DNA of 64,000 bases from the NCBI RefSeq assembly GCF_013031355.1, contig NZ_WPZO01000003.1, forward strand, positions 248,001 through 312,000, given 5' to 3'. Below, piece by piece: positions 1-7,786 of the stretch. A program made the translations under genes and the position numbers. Under the pieces are notes generated by a model that saw only the letters and a list, made by a program, of their open reading frames with translations, was not told the origin of the DNA and made no database searches. Position 1 is the stretch's first letter; every line of letters starts with the position of its first letter. This stretch comes from Ruegeria arenilitoris (GTDB taxonomy: Bacteria > Pseudomonadota > Alphaproteobacteria > Rhodobacterales > Rhodobacteraceae).

Positions 1-6
1 TGCCAA

Positions 7-37
7 AGAAAAAAGCGCCCAGGTCGAACCTGAGCGC
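7..37 (-). terminator. Rho-independent terminator (leftward)
   Basis: An inverted repeat GCGC-C-CAGGT (15-24) pairs with ACCTG-A-GCGC (28-37) around a 3-nt loop, with one mismatch. On the minus strand it is followed at once by TTTTTTCTTT. It is about 140 bp downstream of the YHS gene stop, so it could end that transcript or a separate small RNA in 38-177. Confidence 0.7.
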
Positions 38-55
38 CAGTTGTTGGAACGAGGG

Positions 56-97
56 ACAGTGAAATGACCCGCGGCAGTTCCGTTCCGCGGTCACTGT
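56..97. repeat. Strong stem-loop in the non-coding left edge
   Basis: ACAGTGA (56-62) pairs with TCACTGT (91-97) and CCGCGG (69-74) pairs with CCGCGG (85-90), giving a two-segment hairpin with a 10-nt loop and an internal bulge. It lies between the YHS gene and the leftward terminator and overlaps no plausible ORF. The function is unknown; part of a structured 3' UTR or a small RNA is the simplest reading. Confidence 0.55.
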
Positions 98-177
98 GAC
101 ATTTAGGCATAAGTTGAGAGAAAAAAAGAGGTCGCGCGCATTTTTGTGATGACATACTGCAAAAAGCGGAACTTCGC

Positions 178-630
178 CTATTGCTCGTAGAGGACAACGG
201 GCCAGTGCGCTTCGGCCATGCGGATATATTCAGCTGTTGCTTCGCGCCACATCTTCTCGATCTCAGGCGAGTGGGTCAGGTACAGACGGCCATCGATGAC
301 CTGCCATGCCAATGGGTCTGTGCTGACCAGAATCCCCTTGGCCATGGCATAGGCACAATATCCCCCGAACTGGGGCGCGAAGGCGCGCGGATCACGTTCG
401 AACGCCTCACGGTTTTCATCAGTGGCAAAGTGCCATTCGGCCCCTTTCCAGACGACCGCATATTGCGGCTGACCCAGAACCGGTGCATCGCCCTTGAAAT
501 AGGAGACCGGATCATACCCAGCTAGAGCCGCGCCATCGGCCTCATAAAACACGGGCATCTCCTGCGCCGTCGCAGCAGGAGCAATCATAGCGGCGGCCAT
601 CGCGCCAAGAAGGAAACGTCGGGTCAGCAT
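178..630 (-). CDS. YHS domain-containing exported protein
   Basis: A 150-aa protein. The N-terminus (residues 1-22) is a signal peptide with a Tat-like TRRFLLG core and an AxA-type cleavage region (ATAQ). A YHS domain follows (about residues 28-100), with GYDPVSYF near its start and GGYCAYAMAKG near its end, as in periplasmic YHS proteins of Rhodobacteraceae. YHS domains are associated with metal handling, often copper, but no specific function is established here. Only one Cys is visible in the domain core, so metal binding cannot be asserted. The gene stands alone; a terminator lies 140 bp downstream. Confidence 0.85.
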   Translation of the reverse strand: MLTRRFLLGAMAAAMIAPAATAQEMPVFYEADGAALAGYDPVSYFKGDAPVLGQPQYAVVWKGAEWHFATDENREAFERDPRAFAPQFGGYCAYAMAKGILVSTDPLAWQVIDGRLYLTHSPEIEKMWREATAEYIRMAEAHWPVVLYEQ

Positions 631-736
631 AACGGTATTCGGATTTCAGACATCAGGGTCTCAAGATGCAAGTTTTGCGGCCCAGTGGAACCCCATTTAA
701 CGGGGTTGTGATCACCTGTGTCGCCCAGACGTCACC

Positions 737-1051
737 TTAGTCGAAGATATCCTCGATGACGTCCCATGCCTCGTCGAACACGCGCGAGAACATGCTCTTC
801 TTCTTTTTCTGCTTCTTTTTCTTGTTGTTGCCCGAGGCATTCACGGTGTCGCGCCTTGGCTTGCCTTCGGTCAACTTGCGTTTTGGCACCATCTTGAGGT
901 CATGCAACGGCGCACCACAGCTTGAACAACTCAACTCGTGACGTTGCTTTCCCTTCAGGACCAGCGCAGCGCGGGTCCCGCAATAGCAGCAGGTGGCGAT
1001 TTTCGACGGGCTGGGAATGGGTCTCTCCTGTCTATCTGTGCCTTGAGGCAT
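737..1051 (-). CDS. Small zinc-ribbon protein with basic linker
   Basis: A conserved-type small protein of unknown function. Two CxxC pairs (CCYCG and CSSCG, about 20 residues apart) form a zinc-ribbon knuckle. They are followed by a very basic stretch (NNKKKKQKKKK) and an acidic/aromatic C-terminus (FDEAWDVIEDIFD). It is probably co-transcribed with rlmB, whose 3' end it overlaps or abuts. The start is uncertain. The ATG at 1051 overlaps rlmB by 20 bp and has no visible Shine-Dalgarno. An AGGAGA sits 5 nt before an ATT codon at 1018, which would begin the protein 14 bp after the rlmB stop (see findings). Confidence 0.75.
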   Translation of the reverse strand: MPQGTDRQERPIPSPSKIATCCYCGTRAALVLKGKQRHELSCSSCGAPLHDLKMVPKRKLTEGKPRRDTVNASGNNKKKKQKKKKSMFSRVFDEAWDVIEDIFD

Positions 1052-1805
1052 ATAGGGCGATTGCGGCCGCGTTTGAGACGTTGAGCGAGCCAAACCCACC
1101 GGCTGCGTCGATTTTCACCAATCGATCAACGGTTTCCTTGGTTTTTTGACGCAATCCCGGCCCTTCGGCCCCCAGCACCAACGCGACGGGCTGGTCCAGC
1201 TTTCCTCCCAAAGCCGATTCGATGGTGTCTTCGGCCTCACCATCCAGGCCCAGCACCAGAAAGCCCATGTTCTGCAGTTCCACGATGGCGTCCGCCAGAT
1301 TGCGGACCCGCAGATAGGGCTGACGTTCCAGCGCACCGCTGGCCGTTTTCGCCAACGCACCGGTTTCCGGTGCCGAATGGTGCCGTGTGCCGATCACCGC
1401 ACTCGCCCCCAGAACCTCGGCCGAGCGCAGAATCGCTCCGACATTGTGCGGGTCGGTCACGCGATCCAGAAGAATCACGCGCGGATGTTCGCGCCCGATG
1501 CAGTTCTCGGCCAGCCCGCCCCAGTCCAGCGGCTTGACCTCAAGCGCGGCACCCTGATGGACGGACCCCGGATCAATGGGGGCCGAGAATTTGCGCGGAT
1601 CGACCATTTCGGCCTCGATCCCTGCAAATTCAATCGCTTCGGCCAGTTTATCGCGCGCATTTCGCGTTACGATCAGGCGCAATTTCTGCCGATTGGGGTT
1701 CATCAGCGCATCACGCACGGCGTGCAGACCGAACAGCCAGACGGTTTCCGCAGCGGCCGCTTTGCGCGACTGTTCTTTTTCAACGACCCACTTGGGTTTC
1801 TTCAT
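1032..1805 (-). CDS. rlmB: 23S rRNA (guanosine-2'-O-) methyltransferase, TrmH/SpoU family
   Basis: A 257-aa SPOUT-class methyltransferase of TrmH family group 3. The substrate-binding N-terminal part (residues 20-90) contains LFGLHAVRDAL. The three SpoU motifs are present: DRVTDPHNVGAILRSAE (about 113-130), LVLGAEGPGLRQ (about 209-220) and GSLNVSNAAAIALY near the C-terminus. The family methylates a ribose in 23S rRNA using SAM; in E. coli RlmB this is Gm2251. Other TrmH-type targets are possible, so the exact nucleotide is an inference. The gene is divergent from tRNA-Tyr, and the zinc-ribbon gene follows closely. Confidence 0.9.
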   Translation of the reverse strand: MKKPKWVVEKEQSRKAAAAETVWLFGLHAVRDALMNPNRQKLRLIVTRNARDKLAEAIEFAGIEAEMVDPRKFSAPIDPGSVHQGAALEVKPLDWGGLAENCIGREHPRVILLDRVTDPHNVGAILRSAEVLGASAVIGTRHHSAPETGALAKTASGALERQPYLRVRNLADAIVELQNMGFLVLGLDGEAEDTIESALGGKLDQPVALVLGAEGPGLRQKTKETVDRLVKIDAAGGFGSLNVSNAAAIALYASRHR

Positions 1806-1861
1806 TTCTTGGGCCTCCGGGCCGGGAATTCGGTTTCCTGCGTCAAAGCGGTATTTTCCTG

Positions 1862-1890
1862 TTGACGCTCCTTTAAGGCGCTAGTAATCA
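1862..1890 (+). promoter_or_regulatory. Possible tRNA-Tyr promoter
   Basis: TTGACG (1862-1867) is a good -35 element. Seventeen bases later comes TAATCA (1885-1890), a weak -10 element, about 30 bp before the tRNA 5' end. A short hairpin (GTCAGG 1900-1905 / CCTGAC 1913-1918) lies in the leader. Confidence 0.35.
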
Positions 1891-1921
1891 CGCCTCCACG
1901 TCAGGTGCAACGCCTGACAGT

Positions 1922-2005
1922 GGGCGACAGGCCGCAAGGTGTGGCAGGGGACTGTAACTCCCTCGCGGAGACGCACGCCTGGTTCGATTCCAGGGTCGCC
2001 CACCA
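1922..2005 (+). tRNA. tRNA-Tyr (GTA)
   Basis: The acceptor stem GGGCGAC (1922-1928) pairs with GTCGCCC (1995-2001), followed by discriminator A and an encoded CCA (2003-2005). The anticodon loop CTGTAAC carries GTA at 1954-1956. A long variable arm (class II) and a T arm with GGTTCGATTCC are present. All of these fit bacterial tRNA-Tyr. An 8-bp repeat CACCATCT/AGATGGTG (2001-2021) begins inside the CCA end and could aid 3' processing or termination. Confidence 0.96.
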
Positions 2006-2039
2006 TCTTCCTCAGATGGTGACAAAGTGCAACGGGCCG

Positions 2040-3158
2040 TTAATTCGGCAGGCATTCCCATTCAGCCACCACCTGATTTCCACGCACCGCCAGCATGGTT
2101 CCGAACTGATTTAACACCGCCTCGCTTTGGGTTGGGCGCAGCAGGGCAATGTTGCCAGGCGCGACGATGGCCGAAGGAGGCCCGGTCCAGACCTCCTGAT
2201 TGCTGGAACGGCCAAAGATGGTGGAATACCCGAATCCCGCGGGAAAAACGGGCTGTGCCAGAAAATGCCCGCCGAACACCGCGATATCCGTTTTCGTTCG
2301 CTTCAGAAAATCTAACCCGGGCAGAGAATTACCGGGCATTGCCTTGAGAATCGGCGTGGCTATGAAAGCCGCAGGCTGGAATTCCTGCGTCGAGGCATGG
2401 TCAAAATCGCTTGGCTTGACCAGAACCGACCCAAAGGCGACCTCAGTCGCGCCATCCCGCGCCCCATAGGACTGAAAGGTCAGGCTGCCACCGGTATTCA
2501 GGCACAGCCCCTCCTCGCCCTTGGGCAAGTTGGAAACCGCGCACCGGAAAGCATCTGCGCTCATCCGAGTGGCGCGTTTCTTAAGAAATCCGGGCAGCTT
2601 GGCCAAGTGTGCCTCGTACCCCATCAGGCCCGACAGGCGCGCGTTGGGGTTGGCATCGATTTCCCGTGCGATATCCGCGACATGTTCCGGTTGAAACCCT
2701 CCGCGATGCAGACCGATATCCACCTCAAGCGAGAGGCGAAGGGCGGACTGCCTATCCGCTGCAAGCGCCAGATAGTCGTGCAACCGCTCCGGCGTGTCGA
2801 TCAGCCACTGAACGCGCGCTGCGGCGTCCGGGCACGCGGCCAGAACCCGCGCGGCCGAACTGACGGGTAGCGGTTTACCGATCAAGTGATCCGTCTTGGG
2901 CTCAGCCTGCAAAAGTGCCTGCAGCATCGGCTCGGAAAAGGTCATCAGGTCCGAGGTGGAAATCCGCCCCCGTATGTGATCCAGCAGGGGCAGACAGGGC
3001 AGAGACTTGGCGACCAGACGGCGGGCCAACCCGACGTCTGAGCGGCTGACGGCAAGGGCGCAGTTCGCATCCAGCCGATCCAGATCGACCACGGTGACCG
3101 GCTTGTCTACTCCATAGGCGTGCAGCGTGTCGGACAGGGTTTGCAGGTACTCAGTCAT
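2040..3158 (-). CDS. PLP-dependent alanine racemase-fold protein (D-threonine aldolase/DSD1-like)
   Basis: About 372 aa. The N-terminal half resembles the alanine-racemase barrel of DSD1-type D-amino-acid lyases: TVVDLDRLDANCALA near the start, LVAKSLPCLPLLDHI supplying a candidate PLP lysine, and LEVDIGLHRGGF and LMGYEAHLAKL in the barrel. The C-terminal beta domain contains a GGHFLAQ segment. The ATG at 3158 overlaps the upstream oxidase's TGA by 4 bp (ATGA), which fixes the start and implies translational coupling. Homologues are often labelled 'amino acid deaminase'. The substrate is unknown; the tight link to a sugar-lactone-oxidase-type flavoprotein suggests a shared small-molecule pathway. 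Confidence 0.8.
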   Translation of the reverse strand: MTEYLQTLSDTLHAYGVDKPVTVVDLDRLDANCALAVSRSDVGLARRLVAKSLPCLPLLDHIRGRISTSDLMTFSEPMLQALLQAEPKTDHLIGKPLPVSSAARVLAACPDAAARVQWLIDTPERLHDYLALAADRQSALRLSLEVDIGLHRGGFQPEHVADIAREIDANPNARLSGLMGYEAHLAKLPGFLKKRATRMSADAFRCAVSNLPKGEEGLCLNTGGSLTFQSYGARDGATEVAFGSVLVKPSDFDHASTQEFQPAAFIATPILKAMPGNSLPGLDFLKRTKTDIAVFGGHFLAQPVFPAGFGYSTIFGRSSNQEVWTGPPSAIVAPGNIALLRPTQSEAVLNQFGTMLAVRGNQVVAEWECLPN

Positions 3159-4402
3159 GGCCGGAACAGCTTGGCCAAAGCGGGTGTCAGGAACTTGCCA
3201 CCGGGGTCGAGCTGTTCCCGCAACGCGCAAAACCGGTCGAAATCCGGGTACAAGCCTGACAACTCTTTGTGGGTCAGACTGTGCATCTTGCCCCAGTGCG
3301 GGCGCCCTCCAGCTTCGACAAACAGAGGTTCCAGCGCGTCGAAGTACCGGCGATGGTCTTCATTAGCATCCGTGTGCACGGCGATCGAAATCCGCGGCCC
3401 ACCCTGAAACGGAGACAGACAGGCCGTGTCGCCAGCGGTCTGACGCACCTCGATCGGGAAATAGATATCCTTATGATCGCGGTGCAGTCGGGTGATGACC
3501 TCTTGCAGCACGTCTCCGGCCACGTCGGGCGGCAGGTGATATTCCATCTCGTTGAACCGAATATGCCGGTCGCTGCACAACACCCGCCAGCTTTCACCGA
3601 CATAGTCTTCGTCCGATTGCGCAAGCGTCAGCAGCTTCAGCAGCATTCTGCGAACCCCACCGCTGAGCTTGCCAGCGTTGCGCGCAAGCTTCAGAACCTT
3701 AACGGCGATCATGTCCAGATCGCGCGGAGCCGTCCCTTCGGCCGCGTCAGACAGGTCGTGGCGGATTTCGACGGCTTTGCCGGTAAAGGGGATACAGAAG
3801 AATTCGAAATTCCGGTTCTCGGCCCAGTTCTGGTGCATGTTGGCGAGGCTGTCTTGCAGATCGGCCAATCGCACCCGGCGGCGCAGATTGTATTTCGGCA
3901 CGACCGAGATTTGCGCCTCGGTCAGAACACCCAGCATCCCCAGAGTGACCTGCGCCATCTCAAGCGGGATGTCGTCTGTAGACAGAATATCCCCTCCCGC
4001 ACTGACCAGTTTCGCGGCGGTGATTTCGGCGGCAAGGCACGGTAACGTCCGCCCGGTGCCGTGTGTCGCGGTCGAGGCCGCCCCGGCCAGTGATTGTGCG
4101 TTGATGTCACCAAGGTTTCGAAAGGCCAGCCCCTGCGCGGCCAATGCCGGGGACAGATCCCGCAAACGCGCATTGGCGTTGACCCAGATCCGGTTACCGT
4201 CCCGGTCGCCGAGCGTCGGCATGTCCAGTTCGGACAGGTCCAGAATCCGGTCCCCGCCGGCTACGATGGGTGTGAATGAATGCCCTGCCCCCACAACGCG
4301 TAGGCTGGGCGTCTCCGCTATTGCCTGCTGCAACTCGGCAATCGAGACGGGGCCCGTGATCGCTGTCTGCGCGCTCTGGTTTCCGGCCCAGTTGGTCCAC
4401 AT
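3155..4402 (-). CDS. FAD-dependent D-arabinono-1,4-lactone oxidase family protein
   Basis: 415 aa. The N-terminal PCMH-type FAD-binding domain has LRVVGAGHSFTPIVAGGD (about 34-51), where the family usually places its FAD-binding His, and the SLAGAASTATHGTGR segment (about 105-119). The C-terminal ALO domain ends with the signature HWGKMHSLT (about 370-378). The family oxidises aldonolactones or sugar alcohols with O2 or another acceptor. No signal peptide or membrane anchor is visible. It is the first gene of a two-gene unit with the PLP protein. The true substrate is not deducible. Confidence 0.87.
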   Translation of the reverse strand: MWTNWAGNQSAQTAITGPVSIAELQQAIAETPSLRVVGAGHSFTPIVAGGDRILDLSELDMPTLGDRDGNRIWVNANARLRDLSPALAAQGLAFRNLGDINAQSLAGAASTATHGTGRTLPCLAAEITAAKLVSAGGDILSTDDIPLEMAQVTLGMLGVLTEAQISVVPKYNLRRRVRLADLQDSLANMHQNWAENRNFEFFCIPFTGKAVEIRHDLSDAAEGTAPRDLDMIAVKVLKLARNAGKLSGGVRRMLLKLLTLAQSDEDYVGESWRVLCSDRHIRFNEMEYHLPPDVAGDVLQEVITRLHRDHKDIYFPIEVRQTAGDTACLSPFQGGPRISIAVHTDANEDHRRYFDALEPLFVEAGGRPHWGKMHSLTHKELSGLYPDFDRFCALREQLDPGGKFLTPALAKLFRP

Positions 4403-4489
4403 GTGCTGCCTCCTCCTGGGTCAGAGGATTGCAGCACATGAATATTGAAACAAGTCAGGTTTACAGTGCGTTACCCAACGAAACTTACG

Positions 4490-5011
4490 TCAGGCCGCAG
4501 CCGCGCGTTGTGCTGTGACACGGTCGAACCATTCGGTAACAGCCTCGACGCTTGGGGTAATTTCTTCAGCCGCGCCGCCAGTGAATTCCTGGAACTTTTC
4601 AGTGTTCAGACCGTTCACGCCGACCAATACTGGGACATCCTGCGCCAGCGCCTCGGCGATCACCGGGCGGAAACCGCGCCCGTCGGCCTCGTGCTTGCCG
4701 AACTTGTTGATGATCAGCAGTTGCGGCGCGTCTTCAAGCGAGTTGGTGACATATCCCACCGCCTGCTCCAGCGCCGCCGGGTCAAGTCGGCAACCGCGCG
4801 CATGTTCGCCCAGGGACTGCGAGATGCGTATGACCTCTCCGTCCGGCAGGACACGTACGTCCATGTCGCATTTGCTGCTGTCGGCGCATTCGGTGTTGGT
4901 TTGAACCACACCAGCCAGACGGGCGCCCTTGGCCTGCAAATGCTCGGCAACGGCGCTCAGCAGACGGTCGGTGGCGCCGCGTTCAGTGGTAGTGACATAG
5001 GCCAGATACAT
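4490..5011 (-). CDS. DUF2478 domain protein
   Basis: About 173 aa and similar to DUF2478 proteins, P-loop-fold relatives often found near molybdenum/molybdopterin genes. Recognisable parts are the N-terminal strand (MYLAYVTTTERGATDRLL), a Cys-containing CDMDVRVLPDG segment, a second Cys in EHARGCRLD, and LLIINKFGKHEADGRGF, like a Walker-B/NKFGK switch. The ATG at 5011 is preferred because GAGGG lies 8 nt upstream and because the family begins with this strand; ATG 5041 and GTG 5053 are in-frame alternatives. No molybdenum genes are visible nearby. Confidence 0.75.
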   Translation of the reverse strand: MYLAYVTTTERGATDRLLSAVAEHLQAKGARLAGVVQTNTECADSSKCDMDVRVLPDGEVIRISQSLGEHARGCRLDPAALEQAVGYVTNSLEDAPQLLIINKFGKHEADGRGFRPVIAEALAQDVPVLVGVNGLNTEKFQEFTGGAAEEITPSVEAVTEWFDRVTAQRAAAA

Positions 5012-5080
5012 TCCGAGACCCTCGTATTTAAACTGTGACATTCCAGATAGCACGCATGACCCTGCCCGGCCACTCCCCCG

Positions 5081-5746
5081 TTACGGTAACGGAGACAGGC
5101 CGATCACAGGTGCGTGCAGGTGAAGAAGAACCGCAAAGGCGGCAAGTGAAACCAGCCCAACCCACAGGCTGGGCCAGGGGCGCGGAGTCCGCAGCGAAAA
5201 CCGCGCTGTATTGCGGGACAGGCGCGTCCATTCGATCCCCATCTCACGCGCCTTGCGGCGGTCGATCAGGGCCATGCCCATAGCAGCAAAACCTGCAAAC
5301 AGACCAAACAGGATGACATGGGACAGGCTGCCATTGGCCAGCAGATGCGCCAGTGCCCACAGCATCAGCGCCGCCAGCAAAGGGTGGCGCGTTGTGCGCA
5401 GAATGCCGGGATTTTCCGGATCGAACGGGCGGTGCCCCAAGCCCCCGAAGGAAAACGGGTTCTGGACCGACATGCCGGCCAAAGCCAGCCAGCACACGAC
5501 CGGCATCACCAGCAGCGGCACCCAGCGCAGAACGGAAAGCGGTGGGATAACCTCGACATAGGGCGCCCGCGCGGCGGCAACGATCAGCCAGCCGAGGACC
5601 AACAAGGACAGAACCGAATACGCGGCGAAATACGTCTTGCGCCCCATCACCTCGATCAACCGGCCGCGCATCGCGGGCCGCGCGGGAATCATGTGCGTCA
5701 GCAGAAATGTGGCAAGTGCAGCAAGGAAAAGTCCCCAACCCAGCAT
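5081..5746 (-). CDS. NnrU family integral membrane protein
   Basis: 221 aa with about six hydrophobic helices. It shows NnrU-family features: FLLTHMIPARPAMRGRL at the N-terminus, then NPFSFGGLG and RTTRHPLLAALMLWALAHLLANG in the middle, typical of the NnrU/isoprenylcysteine-methyltransferase-like membrane fold. NnrU was named from nitric/nitrous-oxide metabolism loci. No denitrification gene is present in this window, so a denitrification role is not supported here. Codirectional with DUF2478 (70-bp gap). Confidence 0.85.
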   Translation of the reverse strand: MLGWGLFLAALATFLLTHMIPARPAMRGRLIEVMGRKTYFAAYSVLSLLVLGWLIVAAARAPYVEVIPPLSVLRWVPLLVMPVVCWLALAGMSVQNPFSFGGLGHRPFDPENPGILRTTRHPLLAALMLWALAHLLANGSLSHVILFGLFAGFAAMGMALIDRRKAREMGIEWTRLSRNTARFSLRTPRPWPSLWVGLVSLAAFAVLLHLHAPVIGLSPLP

Positions 5747-5895
5747 GGTAGTCTCCGTAAGTGGTGCCCCGGTTTAAGCCCCAGTGGCACGGCGGTCTTT
5801 GTCCGAAGTCAAGTCGGGCGCGCAAGGCTATTTAACTCGGAACCTGTGCTTGCAACCCGGCGGCGAACACGCGACCCTGCCGTCGGAGGACTCTG

Positions 5896-6558
5896 ATGCA
5901 CCATTTCGACGACATCTTTTCCATGGCCGCCGACCGCCTCGGCGGGCCGGACGCCTTGGAGGCAAAGCTGAGCAAACCCAAAAGCGTGGCCGAATTGGCT
6001 GCCACGCCGGATGATCGCTGGCTATCGATCATCACCAAATGCGTCTTTCAGGCCGGGTTCAACTGGAAGGTCATCGAAAACAAGTGGGACGGGTTCGAGA
6101 CCGCCTTTGACGGCTTCGATGTGGGCCGCTGTGCCTTCATGGATGATGAGAAATTCGACTCGCTGTTGCAGGACACCCGCATCGTGCGCAATGGCACCAA
6201 GATTGCCACCGTCCGGGACAATGCGGCATTCCTGCTGGAACTGCGGCAGGAAGGCGGGGTCGGTCAAATTCTGGGCGGCTGGCCTTCATCCGATTACGTG
6301 GGTCTGCTGGCGATGCTGGGCAAACGCGGGTCTCGTCTGGGCGGGGCCTCGGCCCAATATGCCATGCGTTTTGCCGGGCGGGACAGTTTCATCCTGTCGC
6401 GTGATGTCACCGCACGGTTGATTGCCGAGCGTGTGGTCGACAAGGCCCCCAGTTCGAAAAAGGCGATGGCGGCGGTGCAAGAGGCCTTTAACACGTGGAT
6501 GGACCAATCCGGGCGGTCGCTGACGGAAATAAGCCGCGTATTGGCGATGAGCCTGTGA
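5896..6558 (+). CDS. DNA-3-methyladenine glycosylase I (Tag)-like protein
   Basis: 220 aa. The centre matches the adenine-glycosylase (Tag) fold: KCVFQAGFNWKVIENKWDGF, AFDGFDVGRCAFMDDEKFD and DTRIVRNGTKIATVRDNAAF align with the corresponding Tag helices. An AGGA (GGAGGA) Shine-Dalgarno precedes the ATG at 5896. The N-terminal Cys/His and C-terminal His/Cys that form the zinc snap in E. coli Tag are not seen, so it is a divergent member. Excision of 3-methyladenine is the family expectation, not shown here. Confidence 0.75.
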   Translation: MHHFDDIFSMAADRLGGPDALEAKLSKPKSVAELAATPDDRWLSIITKCVFQAGFNWKVIENKWDGFETAFDGFDVGRCAFMDDEKFDSLLQDTRIVRNGTKIATVRDNAAFLLELRQEGGVGQILGGWPSSDYVGLLAMLGKRGSRLGGASAQYAMRFAGRDSFILSRDVTARLIAERVVDKAPSSKKAMAAVQEAFNTWMDQSGRSLTEISRVLAMSL

Positions 6559-6599
6559 AAACCGGTTGCAGAGAGGGCGCTTCACATTAGGCTTTGAAC

Positions 6600-7286
6600 A
6601 TGGCTTGGCGCATTTTGATGACGTTTCTTTTACTGCTCGCCTCCTGCGGTCGCCCGCTGACGGATCAGGAGCGTGATTTTGCAAGCGCAGTTCAGGGTGA
6701 GACGTTGAATCTGGACCGGGTGCGTCTGGTCGAAGGTGCCCCTGTCGCGCCGATCACCTTCTACCGCAAGGAACGCCCCCGCCTCGCCTGCCGAGAACGT
6801 ATCCTTCCACCCCCGGAAGAGGGCATAGTGACCGCTAAACCTGCCGCCGTGGCCCTGTTCAACAAGGTCTATTTCACGCGCGACTGGTATCTTGAGGACT
6901 ATATGTCCGACTTCCCCGAGCAGATGAACCTGGTCGCGGCCATGTTGCTGGCGCATGAACTAACCCATGTCTGGCAGTGGCAGAACCGGAAAACCACCGG
7001 CTACCATCCGTTACGGGCTGCTGCCGAACATGGCGGCAACAAAGATCCCTATTTGTTCGACATCGAAACCTCGTCCGATTTCCTGTCATACGGGTTCGAA
7101 CAACAAGGCGCGATTGTCGAAGAATATGTCTGCTGCCGGGCGCTGGACCCAAAAGCCCCCCGCACCCAGCGCCTGCATGACATGCTGGGCGCGCATTTCG
7201 ATCTGTCACCCTTGCCGGATCAACCACGCGAGCGTGACATCCTGATCCCCTGGGCCGGTGCCGAGATCGAAGGGATTTGTCGCTAA
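6600..7286 (+). CDS. Lipoprotein with HExxH metallopeptidase-like motif
   Basis: 228 aa. The signal sequence ends in lipobox LAS-C16, so the protein is predicted to be a lipoprotein. HELTH at residues 119-123 is a canonical zinc-binding HExxH. It sits in a hydrophobic helix (LVAAMLLAHELTHVWQWQ), followed about 45 residues later by a Glu-rich helix (QGAIVEEYV) that could supply the third ligand. Two CC/Cys positions (residue 64 and the VCC segment) could form disulphides. The ATG at 6600 gives the usual short lipoprotein signal; an in-frame TTG at 6594 is less likely. The family is not recognised; peptidase activity is inference. Confidence 0.75.
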   Translation: MAWRILMTFLLLLASCGRPLTDQERDFASAVQGETLNLDRVRLVEGAPVAPITFYRKERPRLACRERILPPPEEGIVTAKPAAVALFNKVYFTRDWYLEDYMSDFPEQMNLVAAMLLAHELTHVWQWQNRKTTGYHPLRAAAEHGGNKDPYLFDIETSSDFLSYGFEQQGAIVEEYVCCRALDPKAPRTQRLHDMLGAHFDLSPLPDQPRERDILIPWAGAEIEGICR

Positions 7287-7289
7287 AGG

Positions 7290-7694
7290 TTATTGGCCCT
7301 GCAAAGTCTGCAGATAAGCAACCAGATCCACGATTGGCTGGCTGGTCAGGATCGGCTGCCCCTCGGGCGTTTTCATCGATGTGTCCTGACCATCGAAATA
7401 AGGCCCATAGACCGGCATCGGGCTGCCGTGGCTGACCAGCGGGTCACGCCCGTCGATCCGCGCCACGACGCGGGCGGTTGGAAACACGCCGTCTTCTCCG
7501 GTCAGCTTGGTCAGGTCGACCGGTTGAATGACCAGCACTCCGGCCATTGGGCCGTGTCCGGTTGCGTCGATCCCGTGACACGTCGCGCAGTAGTGCCGAT
7601 ACAGCTCGGCACCCGTCTCGACATCCTGGGCACTTGCTTGCGACGCCAGCGCCAGCAGGCTTATTGAAACTGCATTCCGTATCGGTCCGATCAT
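7290..7694 (-). CDS. Periplasmic c-type cytochrome
   Basis: About 134 aa. Signal peptide (MIGPIRNAVSISLLALASQASA), then one haem-binding CATCHG (about residues 35-40), GxMxG-like segments with SPMPVYGPYF as a possible Met ligand region, and a C-terminal helix VDLVAYLQTLQG typical of class I cytochrome c. AGGAGG lies just upstream. ATG 7694 (5 nt from the SD) is preferred to ATG 7697. Its partner is unknown; the two neighbours point elsewhere. Confidence 0.88.
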   Translation of the reverse strand: MIGPIRNAVSISLLALASQASAQDVETGAELYRHYCATCHGIDATGHGPMAGVLVIQPVDLTKLTGEDGVFPTARVVARIDGRDPLVSHGSPMPVYGPYFDGQDTSMKTPEGQPILTSQPIVDLVAYLQTLQGQ

Positions 7695-7786
7695 CATATC
7701 CTCCTGCCCTGATTGACATTTACAGGCTTGCCCGAGGGCCAGCTTGCCGCAATGATCCAGATCAACGCAGCAGGAGGATACGGGCA

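Noticed and set aside
12-40. tRNA-like T arm (CAGGTTCGACCTG on the minus strand)
   Set aside because: The loop has only three unpaired bases, there is no acceptor or anticodon arm, and a U tract follows; it is a terminator.
5081-5746. Denitrification locus suggested by NnrU
   Set aside because: No nir, nor, nos or regulatory genes are present in the window; NnrU-like proteins are also common outside denitrifiers.
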